Source of the DNA: Delphinus delphis
Lineage: Eukaryota > Chordata > Mammalia > Artiodactyla > Delphinidae
Reading direction: 5' to 3'
Assembly: GCF_949987515.2 (NCBI RefSeq)
Contig: NC_082695.1
Coordinates: forward strand, 68,242,265 to 68,306,264
Length of the DNA: 64,000 bases
The position numbers were made by a program, and so were the translations under genes. Positions within the stretch are counted from its first letter, which is position 1; each line of letters opens with the position of its first letter. A model generated the notes under the pieces. It searched no databases. It saw nothing but the letters and a program-made list of their open reading frames with translations, and had not been told where the DNA came from. Shown here piece after piece: positions 22,166 through 35,600 of the stretch.

Positions 22166-22291
22166 ATTCTTGATCCATCCCTTTCCCTCACAACCCACAC
22201 TCAACCTTCAACAAGTCCTATGATTATGCCTCAGAATATATCTAGCATCTCTCTTTTTCTCTATTCTCACTGTTATCTCACTTTCTCAAGC
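22166..22291 (+). mobile_element. L2 fragment, left of LTR
   Basis: The stretch atccatccctttccctcaca, then caacaagtcctatgattat and cagaatatatctagc, is L2 sequence, continuing after the LTR at 22793. Confidence 0.65.
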
Positions 22292-22792
22292 TGCGGAACA
22301 GAGCACTGTGCACCTCTTATCAATCCCAGGGGAGGATTCCAGACACTTCTGTCCACTGTATCTTGGTATCAGAATTGCCAAGGAAAACAACACAGCCAAG
22401 CACTGGCTGGAACAATGCTTTATTCACATAGAAGAAACAGAGCAAGTTCAGCTCCAGTAGTGGGCAGTGGTCCCCCATGGTCAGTGTTCCCTGAAAAGCT
22501 GGTGCTGGGCAATCAGTCTACCTGCACCCCTCTGCACCACAGTAGAAAAAACCCAAAACCCTGCTGTGGAGTTTGAAATACTGAAGATGGGGGATGTGCC
22601 TGAGGGTCAATGACCTACACACCTAATCAGAACAAAGGAACATTCATTGAGTAAGAAATGGAAAGATATCCTCACACAAGGTGATAGGCCAGCACAGGCT
22701 ATGTGAGCTTTTTATTCCTTGGTAAGGAAGTGTTCCAGGCCCAGCGGGGGGAGTCAAAAGGAGGCTAGCACGACACTGCCTTTCCCAAAACA
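22292..22792 (-). mobile_element. Probable solo LTR of an endogenous retrovirus
   Basis: A 501 bp block that interrupts L2 and has TG...CA ends (TGTTTTGGGAAAGG to CTGTTCCGCA on the minus strand). An AATAAA signal (TTTATT at 22419-22424) lies about 127 bp from its 3' end, as expected for U3-R-U5. No internal retroviral genes are present. A target duplication is not clear (aagc against gacc). I cannot name the family. The 148-codon frame at 22130-22576 on the + strand is a by-product. Confidence 0.55.
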
Positions 22793-23140
22793 GACCCAGT
22801 TTTCTTTCACTTCAAATACTGTTAAGTTTGTAAGATTCCTGCTTTCAGTCTTGCCTTCACCTCTGACCTACCCCCACTAACTATCCTCTACATAGCAACA
22901 AGAATGGTCTTCAAAAAATGTATATCCAGTCATGTAATTTCCGTGATCAAAATTCCTCAATAACTTCTCAGTGTAACTGAAATGAAATACAAACTTACCA
23001 AGATGGTATAAGGTGTCTGAATTATCTGTATTATATGACATATCCAGTCTAATCTTTTGCTATCCTCCCTTTTGCCCACTGCTCTTCAAAGCTCATTTTC
23101 TACTTATTGAACCATGCTTTTTAAGGAATATTTCTTTTTA
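22793..23140 (+). mobile_element. L2 fragment, right of LTR
   Basis: Contains ctatcctctacatagcaaca, gaatggtcttcaaaaaatg and gtcatgtaatttccgtg, an L2 segment in the right order after 22166-22291. Confidence 0.6.
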
Positions 23141-24659
23141 TATTCAAAGATCATAAGATCAGGAAAGATCATAAACAAGCTTGGAAGTAATGTTATTCGT
23201 GGTTCTATAAAAAGTGTGTAAGTACTCTCATACTTGAGACTAATGCTATCCTGAAGGAGTATTTTGTTTCCTACCACACATACCTGTACCCCATGCCTGG
23301 TCCCTTAGGAGCAGGGAAGAAAATCTCTCTCTGACTGCCCACGCATGCCCTTTTCCCACCTTATTCCCAGTCCAAGTATCAGATGATGCAACTGGGCCCA
23401 TGAAAATGACTCCACAACTGAAAGATTTTCAGGAAGGATGATTTACTATTCTCTAATTTACTGACATTCTTCTACAGCCAGATGATTGCTGGGGATTAGG
23501 TATACAGAAAGATATGTTGCAATAAATAACTACTTCACATTCTTGTGGTGGATATTGATTCTGGTGAGTATGAGACAAATGCCAAAGCATGAATTTGGGC
23601 ATCAGACATTTTTTTTTTTTTCATTTGAACAGTTCATTCTATCAGGGATATTTTGTTACCTGGGTCAAGCTACAAAATTTTGGTAATTCTTTAAAAAGTT
23701 TGATTTCCTCAGGGTCTTAGTAGAGAAGGTGGAAAATCATACACATTCAGCAATGAAGCAGACATATTTTGACTTTCCATTTTCATTGTACAAATGCACA
23801 GCATGCAAATGTGTTCCATTAGCTCCAATTTTCTCCCAGTAGGTACTTCCAAATCAAAGTTAAAATTATACGGATTTACCAGCAGTTTTTAATCGAAATG
23901 ATTATTTCTGCTGGGGTTCCTTGATTCTTATGTTACAGATGGATTTTGTGGGGAGAAAAAATAATACTGGTGGAAAAAAAAAGAAAAAAATAGTACTGGA
24001 ATTATGAGAGAAAAAATTGAATCTTTTGATGTATTTGATGTGACTCTTAGCTATTATCAATAGCTAAGCTTTAATTAATTATATACTGAAATAGAAGTAT
24101 TGAGCTGAAACTACTCTCTCCGCCGCCTCCTTTTATTGAAAACTTGTTCCATTTAGGTTTCTCCTTTCTTTGGTCTATGTCTACAAGTTTTGAATATACG
24201 ATTCAGTCACATATTTTTGACAGGAAAAAAATCATTCATATTGAAAGGAGGGTGATCCTATGTAACAAACTGAGAGTGAAAAATGTTGCCAGGGAACTTC
24301 GGTAGGGCCCTTTACAGCCATGTAGAGACTATATATTACACATTATGTAGTGCCTCATATGTATTCAATCAAAGCTACTGGTAATAAGAAAAATAAACAT
24401 CTGGGTTAATAGATTAACAGCTAGAAGATCATTTAATCCTTTGGATAATATGCTCAATTGAAAGTTTGAAACAGTTATAACCTGATGGATTCTTGTTTCA
24501 GTGACCTTTGAAACTCATTGGATAATCTCTTGCTAAGTTTTTCTGCTTATGGGCTCCCCTTTATTGGGGCTTTGCCATGTTTCACTCAAGAAATATGATG
24601 AATATGAATCTTACACTCCTCCTCTAGGTTTCCAAAATCCAGAAAAGCCCTTTGACAGA
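23141..24659. other. Intron without recognised genes or repeats
   Basis: Unique, AT-rich sequence with short homopolymers. No coding or RNA gene signal. Confidence 0.55.
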
Positions 24660-25170
24660 AGCTAGCATTGATCGTTCATCATTATATTTCTCAGGCAGTT
24701 AGGATGATGCCTGCCACATATGAGGTGCCCGATAAATGTTGATTGATTGTATTAGTCTGAGTTCTCCAGAGAAACTCACGTGATTATGGAGGCTGAGAAG
24801 TCCTCCTGCATTTGGCAAGCTGGAGACCTAGTAAAGCAGATGATGTAAATTCCAGTTCGAGTCCCAGTCTGAAGGCATGAGAAACCCGATGTCCCAGCTC
24901 AAAGAAAGTCAGGCAGAGAGAATGAATCCTGTCTTACTCCACCTTTTTGTTCTCTTCAGGCCTTCGATGGATTGGATAAGCCCTACCCACATTGGGGAGG
25001 ACAGTCTGCTTTGCTCAATGTACTGATTTAAATGTTAATCTCATCCAGAAACACCCTCACAGATACACCCAGAATAATGTTTAACCAAAACTCTTAGCAC
25101 CCCATGGCCTACCTACATCCACAAATAAAATTAGCCACAACATTGACTGACTGAATAAATGAATGAAAGC
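24660..25170 (+). mobile_element. L2 3' end interrupted by an LTR
   Basis: L2 3' end (atgcctgccacatatgaggt, cccgataaatgttgat) is cut at 24747 and resumes at 25143 with gactgactgaataaatgaatg. The LTR between is listed separately. Confidence 0.6.
24748..25142 (+). mobile_element. ERVL-type LTR (MLT2-like), 395 bp
   Basis: Starts TGTATTAGTCTGAG with ttctccagagaaactcac, contains aggccttcgatggattgg and aaatgttaatctcatccag, and ends ATTAGCCACAACA. The TG...CA ends are flanked by near-identical 5-mers (ttgat 24743-24747, ttgac 25143-25147), the duplication size used by ERVL. No internal viral sequence. The family name is by recall. Confidence 0.65.
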
Positions 25171-25759
25171 ATACTTTGGAAATTCCCGTAAGATGATATA
25201 ATCAGTGCTGGTAGGGCTTTGTGGCAGGGTTATCAGGAGAACATAGATAAAGTAGGGAAGGGCTGGTGACAGTTATATGATGTAAAACAAAATATCATAC
25301 AACTTTAAGAGCATGCTTTTCTGGTATTTGGGTGATTTGCCTGCCTTGAGTTAAGCACAGTTTACAAGTAGGCCTAACAGATATTAGCCACATTCATAAT
25401 CAACTTTCATGAATGTTGTGACCGTTTGTTAGCCATGCGTAATGCGATTTAAGCTTGATGGAAAGCCTGAGACTGAATTCTGTAAAACTATTCATAACTA
25501 TTGATTATAAAACAATCTCAGGTTTTGTAATAAGGATTTTATCTGCAGAGTAGAGAATGACAATAAAGTTATCGTCAGAACCTGTGGAGGTAAACATCTC
25601 TTCATGAAATCGATATACTCTAAATAGTTTTTTTTACAATTCACACTGAATAGAATACACTAAAAAGAGGGTTAGAATCATTAGCAAAATATCCTTTTGT
25701 ATATTTTAAGATGTGCTTGTTTTAGGAAAAAAAATGAGAAAAATAACTTTCTCCCTTTA

Positions 25760-26230
25760 AAAAATATTTATTAACATAATTTTATATGGTCATATAATGT
25801 TAAGTACAGTGGATATACCATAATTTGCTTAAGAAATCACCAATTGTACAATTAGCCCATTTTCTATTGTTCACTATTTTCTTTTCTTTTTTATTTATTT
25901 GGGGGGGGATTTATTTACTTTTTATATTGTTCACTATTTTAAATAATGCTGTACTGAATAATTGTGTGTGTGTATATATGTGTATATATGTGTATATATA
26001 ACCTTTTCCTTCATATATTTATGGAAAGATTCCTAGAAGTGGAGTGAGTTCTTGGGTTAAATTATTATGATGCACATTGACAAATCACTTTTCAAAGGTA
26101 GCGTATCAACTCATGCTTTCAGAATTACTGTTCATAATTTTTTGAAATCATTGCAACCTCAATAGGCTAAAGTGCTATATTATTTTCAGTTTTTGATTAC
26201 TAATGAACATTTTTCTACATTAGAAGTTTG
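25760..26230 (-). mobile_element. Old L1 fragment containing a small filler between direct repeats
   Basis: Antisense old L1 (tgctgtactgaataattgtg, gattcctagaagtggagtg). Inside it the 16-mer tattgttcactatttt occurs at 25865-25880 and 25925-25940 around a 44 bp T/G-rich insert. A TG/TATA microsatellite lies at 25963-25999. Confidence 0.6.
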
Positions 26231-28894
26231 TCCTTCAAAGAATTCCTATAGAAAATCTTAAAGTAAAACAAGCAAACAAACAGCTCTGTTTGGTCTGCAT
26301 GATGAGAATGAGTTTCCATTCGGCTTAATACATATATACAGGTAAAAGGCTAGTTTCAGTCATCAAAGAGATGGTGATACAGGTAGGAGAAAATGTAGCT
26401 GCCACTGTACAGGGGATGCCATCTAGCTCTTCCTTGAAGAAGGATTCTCTTCTAACCTTCACGTACAATCATGGCATTGATGTTCAATATAATTTGATTA
26501 GATTTTATGAAGAATCTCTCTCCAGGAAGACAATACCATGTGAGTTTGAGGAAGAGGTGGTAAAGCTCACTTCATTATTCAATCTTGTGCCGGAAAATAT
26601 ATGTTGTATAATAGCCCAGAAGGACGAAAAAAAAGCTTTTAACACGCTACCCAGAAAAATGCTTCCAAAATCTGCCTCTGTTTGACCCTGGCGTTAACAA
26701 AAGACATGGATGGGCCAAGCCAAATCATTCTTGACTGTTAGCAGGTAATGAAGTCAAGAGATGCCAACAGAGTTGTTAGTTACGTGGGTGTAGTTCATAC
26801 CTGAAAACAGTCTCCAGGGGAAGGTTAGGTGGGGCCTGAAATCCAGCTCTGGATTTGCTAGCCAACCCCATGGGCTACCTTTTTAAACTCATCCCTTCAA
26901 AGGTGGCACCCTTTTCCAATTCTTATAAAGGTGTCACGTTGGCTACCAGAGGCCGTAAGGATGTTACTAAGAAGGATGACTTGGAGAATCCCTAATTGCT
27001 GCTCCATAGATTTGAAGGCCAAGAACCTAGCAAGGCTACTTGATGAGGTTAGGGATAGATCTGCATTCACACTGGCTCTTGATCACTCACAGCAATCCCA
27101 AAATGACCACTTGGTTCTAAGTCTTATATATAATCAAGTTTTCAGAGATCTGGGAAAATACCAGCCCTTTAGAGTATTTATATTGAACAAACCCCAAGCG
27201 TGATTCTGAAAAAGACTTCTTTGATGACATTTCTCATTGACTGTTTTTTGCCAAGGAAATGAGTTCATTATGTGCTGCTTATCTTACAGAGCTGGACAAA
27301 CGACTGTGTAATTTGCCTACAGGTTTCTTTCCCTTGCACACTTCTTCTGTTACATCCTTCTGAGTTCAACTAATTGGCCACATGGATGTTTCTTATAAGA
27401 TCACACACTGAAGGAGTGTGGCCGGTACCCGACAGACACGCTTCCTAGACTTGTTTTGTAATTCCACGTTCCAGCCATGGCTCTTTAGCCAACTACCTAG
27501 GAGTCTGTAATTTCACCAGTGAAAATGAAGTTGCTAAAACAAAAACAAAAACCTGGGGGAAAACGTTAGGAGGGAAATGATCACTCTCAGAGGGACATAC
27601 GGAAATATGCTTGTAACATATTCTAAGAACGCTTTATTGGTCTTCTGGCTTCTGAAAAGCAACCAGATCTAGAAAACTTCTCTTTGGATTATGTCTATTC
27701 TCTTCCTCTGAGCTAATTTGAAAATTAAAAGGGGGCAAACAAGGTCTGGCTTTGAAGGGAGGTGGCTGTGAAGCTTTAATTTGGAGCGAACAAAGCATCT
27801 ACTTCAGCTCTCCTCTGGCAGTTACAGGATATTACCACACTGCTGAATATTTAAAAGCAAGAGAGATTTCCAATCCCAAGGTCCGTCCCCCAATTGATAA
27901 GTCTATTTTTATTAAATGAACTTTAATGACTTAATAATTAGACCTTCCGTAGGAGGAGATGTGGACCCTGATAGTCTGCCAGAGAGGCCAGAGGGCAAAT
28001 CAGAAGAGTGTACCGTTTTGAGATTAAAATTTCAAAGAAGGAATAGGCCCAATCTGAGGGTGTTGTGGGTGGAAGAGAGGCCTCCCAGGAGGAGGAGAGT
28101 CCTGGCAGAAACCTGGAATGCTTTGTTTCCACTTTTGCTTAAAAAACAAAGTAGCTTAGAATTAAATGAACAAGAGTGCATGTCTAAGCTATTCAAACTT
28201 TCTGACTATCTGGATCTGAATGAAAGATTTCTCCTAGTCTATGTGATGCGTGTGTGCATGGGTAGAAGAGTGCGGAGAGACTATTGTTCTCATTATTTTA
28301 ATTCTCGGAGACTCACACTTTTGACGTCCCTGAAGATTTAGCAGCATTCATTGCCATGGTGATTTTCTACCTCATTTTTTTTAGCATCACAAAGGAAAAG
28401 CCCAAATGAGAAATGTTTGCTGCTTTGCTGTTAACATTTCTACTGCCCTGGTGACAGCCAACAGTTTGGTTGTGCCTAGCTCCTGAAACAAATCTGTATT
28501 GGCCAGAGCCTGATTGATGGCTGGAGCCATTGCCCTGCCTGTCCCAGCTGGGTGGGGGCTGGTCCTGAGACCTCTGATAACTTTGTTTCGGGGACAGTGA
28601 TTTGAAGGAAGACGGGGAAATCTCATTCGAAATATCACTGTTTCACAATTTAAATACGGGCCTTAGATAAAATTTTCATGGATGCGCTAGACATCGCTTC
28701 CCCCCCCACCCCCCACAATCTTTTCAAATGAACGGCTGTATGGGTTGACTTTGTATGCTTATTAGGCTCAGCTCTTTTTCACTTTCCCTGAATAAATCCT
28801 TGTTTTCTCCCTCTCTTTACGCTCTTCTTCCTAGATTTCCCAGTGTATAAGAGCCTGGGATATTTGCCTAAACTAATTATCTGACCAATCATAC
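26231..28894. other. Unique intron region with two unexplained open frames
   Basis: No nameable repeat. Frames of 104 codons (26371-26685 +, starting MVIQVGENVAAT) and 141 codons (27916-28341 +, starting MNFNDLIIRP) have no recognised domain, signal peptide or splice context and may be chance. The repeat-free state of about 27400-28880 makes it a candidate conserved non-coding region of DCC. Confidence 0.4.
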
Positions 28895-29150
28895 ATACTT
28901 TCTCATTAGACATATATATGATGGACAATTATATGCCATGCACTGTGCTGAGTGCTCAGAGTACAGAATAAAATAGAACCAGCTCTGCTTTTGTGGAATT
29001 TACAGATTAGCTGGGAAGATGGCTATTAAATGAACTCCACAGTTAATAAGTTATAATTGAAGTAAATGTTGCAAAGGGGACATACAAGAATAATTGGTTC
29101 TATCTCGATTTGGGGGAGGCCCCTCTGAGGAGGTGAGAATTCTGATACTG
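28895..29150 (-). mobile_element. L2 fragment
   Basis: Contains atgccatgcactgtgctgag, tgtggaatttacagattag and aggcccctctgaggagg, the antisense L2 pattern. Confidence 0.6.
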
Positions 29151-32100
29151 TGTTGGTACTATGAAATCCCAGGTAATTAAGCACCCGATAGTATAGTAAG
29201 TAAATGTTCTAGAAAAGAATTGTAGTTATGGCTGTTTATCAGGCCTTGGGTAACATTTAACAAAGTAACCTATATAAATAGACACTTAATGAATGTTTTT
29301 AGTGTAAAAATTAGTGTTAGAGAATTAGGAAGTATCCTTTACAAAAATCGAAATAAACAGGGTGAGACCCATTTCTCCTCGGTACTCTCATAGTGGCTAT
29401 ATATCTCTTGCTAACAACATTTAATGCTTATTATACAACTGTAATTAGGATAGTTAACATCAATAAAATTTCTGATGCTGAAGCCCAGGCACTTTTACTA
29501 TTAGTAGCTTATAAAATTTAAGTTATAAGTGTCTATGTTTATCATTTCTAGGACAGGGGATAAAATGGAGTTCCCATATACGCGTGCCTGATCTTTCCAT
29601 ATGTAAAACAACGTGTTCTTTCCTTATTGTGGTTCCTGAACTGACCTCGCACTAATAGGTGCTGGTCTTTGTTAATGTACAGAGGTGCGAGTAATGTGTA
29701 AACTTGTCAGTTAGCTGGGATGAGACACTTCCAACAAGTCCAGCTGTCTTAGAATCCTGGGCCAGGCTAGGTGTGAAGGTAGGAACCTTGGGTATAATTC
29801 ATTCTGGGAAACAGACTTTCCCCAAGGCTAATAATGAAAGGCCTCCATGGAAACAACCAGGCATAGGTTTGTGTGCTATTTTCAATTGCACAATACATCA
29901 GGCTGAAGTTTGTCTGTAAAAATTCAGTCTGGGGCAGAATATACTTACTAAACAGAGTTTTCTAGTATTGTGCTGATACTTGGGGGTTGAAGAGTCAGGA
30001 AGTACTGTTATATTAAACAAAAAACTCCTTTGGGGACATTTTCACTTAGATTGGGGAAATAGGGTATTTTAAGAAGTATCACTCAGGACAAAACCTTTTT
30101 TTAAACCATCATACATAATGTAAACATTTGAATGAGTTTCTTTCCCTTTCCAGTTCCATCTGTGAAGTGGAGACTGTAATACTTGAAGAGCTGTTGTTAG
30201 GAGTAAAGGAGTTAATTTATAAAGGAACTTAGAATAGTGTCAGTGATAAAACTCAGGTCTCCTGTGTCATTGGTCTGGATCCAGCAGCTCTCCAGGGAAT
30301 CACATTGCATGGGGGTTGAATTGATGTTGTCATATGTAAAACCCTGAGACCAACCTTGAGGGTTGATTTAGGGTTTTCTGTTTGTTCTTTGGGTTTTTCA
30401 TTTCATTTTGTTTTGGTACCATTTCTCTGTTTACCAACTGATATCAAATGGAGGCAAGGAGCAACAATTAAACAAACAAACAAACCCCTCCCCCCCCGTC
30501 TGTTCTTGTCCGAAAGTGGGACATTCCCAAGGAGAAGAGAAAGGTTCCACTTGGTTCCTAAAATCACCAAAAGCCCCATCCTAGAATTCAGCCCAGTTGG
30601 TTGATGCCAAGGGAAAAAGGCATCTTTTTAATGGATAGAGATGATCAGTCGCTATTTATGGTTTTATGGTGGCCTTGAACGTCTCTATTCTGTAAAAAAA
30701 AAAAAAAAAGGCCAAGGTAATCTTGCACCCAGGTGTGTTATTCACCATCCTAAACTGCCACAGAGTATGTTAGAAAGTGATACACCAACACTCAAATGCA
30801 GTTATCAAAATTTTCATGCTTGTAATAGTCTACTTAGACATGGAACCTCCGTAAACATTTGTGTTTTTTTCTTTCAGTAGATATTTGATATATTCTGTGG
30901 ACTGAAAAAACACATATACAAACATATAAACACTTGTCAGCCTTTTATTTATACAGTCAACTATGTCATTCTATCTTAAGTTATAAGTTCTGTAAAAATT
31001 CAAAAGATTAAGAGATGATTTCTGGTAAGTAAGACTAAGGAAAAGAGGATTTTTTTGACTTAGTACTTTAAGAATGATGACAGATTTGATAGGGAGATGT
31101 TAGGGGAGAAGGTATACTTCTTAAGAGGAAATTTCATGAGAAATACGATCAAGAGGGAGCCAGATATAGACCTGTTCAATAAATCCAAGAATTCTTTCGT
31201 AGGAATTGTGGAAGATGAGCCTGGAAGGAACACTGTATTAGATTCTTGAGTACCAGGATTTAGGGTATGAGACAATATTAGAAAATGGAATGTTAGAGTT
31301 TCTTGAGTGAAAAAAAAACAAAAAAAACTTTGGTGATTTAGAAACGCTCCTCTTTTGACTATGTTTAGAATGGATTTAGGTAAGAAAAGAGTAGTGATAG
31401 GAATACCATTCGTGTTATGATTACAGTCTATCAAATGTGATCTAATGAGTTGAACCAGGCTTTTTCCATGAGCAGACTCTTGATGAGCGGGTAGCTGTTT
31501 TTCATGAAGATCTCGTTAAAATTATACGTGTATCTTTGTATTGCATCAGAGCCTTAAATGACTCTTATGAAAACACTGTATTTCGTTCTTATGAGTTATA
31601 GTGAGTTTAATGTTCATACGTAGGTGCTCATACTCTGCCTTGAAAATATAGTACTAAGTTGATAGCCTATAACTTCTTCTTTTAATACTGTTGCTGGTTT
31701 GTTGCACGACCACGAGATGAGAGTGATCAAAGACAGCACAATACTGGAAGCATTAATTCAAGCCGTATAGAACCTCGTAAACCTAGAATTTCTTTTTGAT
31801 GCTTGGAGTTTCCTTTGTAGAGACACAAAGAAAAAGCTACAAATCATGTTTATAATTTCTCACTATATCAAATAATCAACTATTTGAAGTTTTCAAACAT
31901 CGCATCATTAAATTTTAAGCGGTAATTCCAACCCCCTGTTTATTAAAATCTAAAATAACCATAGTGATTAAGCATGTGGAACAATAGCCAACTCCATTAA
32001 GCCCAATTATATTAATATATAATCTCATGCCTCATCTATGATTCTTCCAGCTAGATGAAGTTTATATAAAGGAACCAACTGTTGAGTATCAATTTGAATT

Positions 32101-33940
32101 ACTCTTTCATTTTATGTTTTATTCTATGCTCTGGAACTCTTTAGGTGAATTTTGTGAATACCACAGACATTCAGATGTAAAATACATATTTAGAATTTTA
32201 TCCAGTGTATGTAACTTGTACAGGACCATATATCTGAATATATAGAAGTATCCAGATATTTTATCAACTTATCAAAAATATTTTATTCTTACCTCCTTTG
32301 TGTAAAATGTATAACTTGTATGTGTGGGTAAATTACTCCCAACGGTGTTTCCTTAACTATAAAATAAAATGGTAGGGATGTGAAGACCAAGAAGAAAGCT
32401 ATTAAGGAAACAAGTCAGAAACGTATTTGAAAAATATCTTGACATACATAACCGTCACAACATCTGGACACTACTCATTGCAGATTTGCCTTGTGTAGTA
32501 TATATAAACCATTCGCTGTTCAAGTATATGCTTTAAATCCATACCAAAGCCAATCAGTAGTAGATTAATGTGGCTTCTTTTGAATACACTCAAGATTATA
32601 CGCTACAGACAGCCTGGAAATTGGACTTTGAACAATGAGCTAGGGCACAAGTTAATGGATTCCTTTTGATCTTCATTCAGTGGTGGATCCAGCATAGTTA
32701 TAGATTATTTCCAGTTAACTAAATGAGAAGAATAAAATTAGGCATGTGGTTTGCTCCCACTGTAGACACATCTGTACTGCTGAGACAGATAGCTCCATGG
32801 ATCTGGATTCCAGATGAGTAATTTTAATACCTAAGTGTAGGATATATTTCCATTGATAAATTAACACATGCATCAAAATTCATATTTCTCTTTGGTCTAG
32901 AATCAATTGTCCTTGCTAAACCATGGTGCCACATCTCCAGATCTGTAGGTCTGTTTATGAGTGTGGCGGTAGTGAGTGGTAGACCATCTTTGGCAACTTA
33001 AATCTATTCCGTATGTGATACTGATGTAGTTTCCTTTTTCATAGATTCAGTTACCCTGTGGCTCAAAAGACTAATCTTTTAGTCTTTTGGGATATGAAAT
33101 GCTACCTTAGCCTAGGATGTGAGACTTCTCCACAGCATTTCTGATTGTCTCTCATATTAAATTATGATGTTTTAACCTAGGTCATTTTGCCTTTGCCCTT
33201 TTCACTCCAGCAAAATTTTTATCAGATTATAGGGAAAGTTAGGTTTGTGAGAATTAATGGACCCCAAATAAACCTAACAGTAGTTAAAGCTGAACACATC
33301 AGAATTTGTTATTGACTAAATACTGGTAGAAAGTTTCCTGACAAAATTTAAACTGAGACCTAGGAAACTTTGACCTACTTATAATAGATCTATAAAATAA
33401 AAATCGCAGTAATGCAAATATGATCAGAAAAACTTGACATGAAACCCAAACTGATGAATGAATGAAATTTTATTGTGAAATGCACATACAGGGAAACCAA
33501 TTCCAGTAAAATTAAAATATTGGAATATAACTGTGATGAATACAACACAAATCAAGAAATTAATATTAGTTAATTGGATTAACTCTAGAAAGTAAAATTG
33601 CCAGTGATCCATCAGTGGTGACATAATTCATTCAAATATGTTTGTTTGTAATCGCAAAAAATGTTTTCACGGTCAAAGAACTAGGGTCACAGATATCCAT
33701 CTGTTCATAAAAGGGGGTTCAAGAGGGCAGGCTCCAGGTACCTTCTACCCTTCTCATATACCGCATCATGATGGAGGAGGCTTCTCTCTCACCATTCTTC
33801 ATGCTCAGTGATAGCCAGTTTATTTATTCTTTTGTCTTTTCATTTTCCCCTACGTTTGCTTAATCATCCATATGGATGCATCTTTTTTACATGTTATTTC
33901 AAATGAACATCATAGTCGTCGTATTTGTTGAATTCGCTAC
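29151..33940. other. Intron without recognised genes
   Basis: AT-rich unique sequence. Small features: a short CAAA run near 30468-30485, a 16-base A run near 30695, and a MIR-like patch near 32330-32400. The 124-codon frame at 31060-31434 (-) has no recognisable domain. Confidence 0.55.
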
Positions 33941-33944
33941 TATC

Positions 33945-34075
33945 CCATTTTATAGCCCAAAGAAATGAAACAAGTTACCAAAGGACTCACACAGAGTAGG
34001 TGGCCCAGCCAGACTAGAAACACAAACTGGTCTAATTCCAACTTAAGCATTTTTTCATTTCACCACAGCTATAAC
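33945..34075 (+). mobile_element. MIR SINE fragment
   Basis: The stretch cccattttatagcccaaaga, then caagttaccaaaggactcac and gtggcccagccagactag, follows the MIR 3' half. Confidence 0.6.
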
Positions 34076-34254
34076 TGGCGAATACTGATGGTCATTTACC
34101 TTAAGGAGTCAGCCCATGAAAGATTGTTCTTTTTTACTATAATTTCAAGACTCATCTTTCTTGAAACTGCGCTGGGTTATGTCATATGGCCAGTCCTTCA
34201 TAAATCCCCATAACTTCATAGTCCTTTGTCCAAAGTTGGCTAACAGTAAGAGCA

Positions 34255-34400
34255 TAGGATGAGAATTTGGAAGAACCAGGTCCCCTTGGCAGGATTACAT
34301 TGTAGTAACTGTGTGAATGCATGTGGGATTTCACTTCTCTGAACCTCAGTTCCCTCATGTATAAAATTAGGATGATCTTGCCTGCTTTGTTTGTTTTATA
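34255..34400 (-). mobile_element. MIR SINE fragment, upstream of the Ig2 exon
   Basis: Inverted MIR: acttctctgaacctcagttc, then cctcatgtataaaattagg. It ends about 260 bp before the DCC acceptor. Confidence 0.6.
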
Positions 34401-34624
34401 AGGCTGTTTTATTACCCAATAAAAACAAAACAGTTAGCTTCTAGAGGTTAATGGCAACATCTTTATCATTTTTCAGTCACGGAAACTACTGTTGGGCCAG
34501 ACGTAATGTGGTAAAACGTGGAGAGCAAACGAGATGTATTTTGAGAAGATGCTTTATAGAATACAATTTTCTAAAAAGAATACAGGTGTGATTTTTTATT
34601 TGGTGACTACTGTGCCTCCTCTGA

Positions 34625-34993
<369 letters not shown>

Positions 34994-35209
34994 TAGAGTT
35001 GTTTGAGCAAGTTTTCCTTTAACACATATTTAGTAGTTGTTTTTAAGTTCTGTATTGTGTATTGCATTTAGTTTTATATATTTTTCTTCTTTTCTAAATG
35101 AACCATTAGATGAGGGTATGCCAAAAGCTTTTCTTATCTCTCCATGGTTTGTAGTTGAACTTTCTGGTACAACAGAAACAGGTATTTTCCTTATGTTTGG
35201 CTTCATTCA

Positions 35210-35385
35210 CTCATTCATTCCATTAATAGTTAATGAGTGCTTCTTTGTGCAAAGCTCATTGCTAAACGTTTTTATGTTAGTTGATTCTCCTCTGGTAATA
35301 GTCTAAGAGGTAGTTATTGTTATCCCCATTTTCAGAGGATGAAGGTGAGGCTTAGCAAGGTTAAGAGACTTCCCCAGCTTAATAT
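35210..35385 (+). mobile_element. MIR SINE fragment
   Basis: Contains gtagttattgttatccccat, then ttttcagaggatgaaggtg and aggttaagagacttcccc, the MIR core and 3' part. Confidence 0.65.
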
Positions 35386-35387
35386 TG

Positions 35388-35600
35388 AACATTCATTTGC
35401 TTATCCATTCATACACTCATTTCTGTGAAGCATTGTGCTAAGTACTAGGGATACAGCAATGACTGAGACTGACACAGAGCCTGGCTTATATAGAATTCTG
35501 GGTGAACATGGACATACGAGTAATTACAATAAAGTGTGATTGACACTATGATAAGGAAAATGTTTCTTTCCATCTGTTATCTCCCTTTCTCTTCCCTGGA
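35388..35600 (-). mobile_element. L2 fragment
   Basis: Contains agcattgtgctaagtactag, then ggatacagcaatgactgag, the inverted L2 3' region. Confidence 0.6.
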
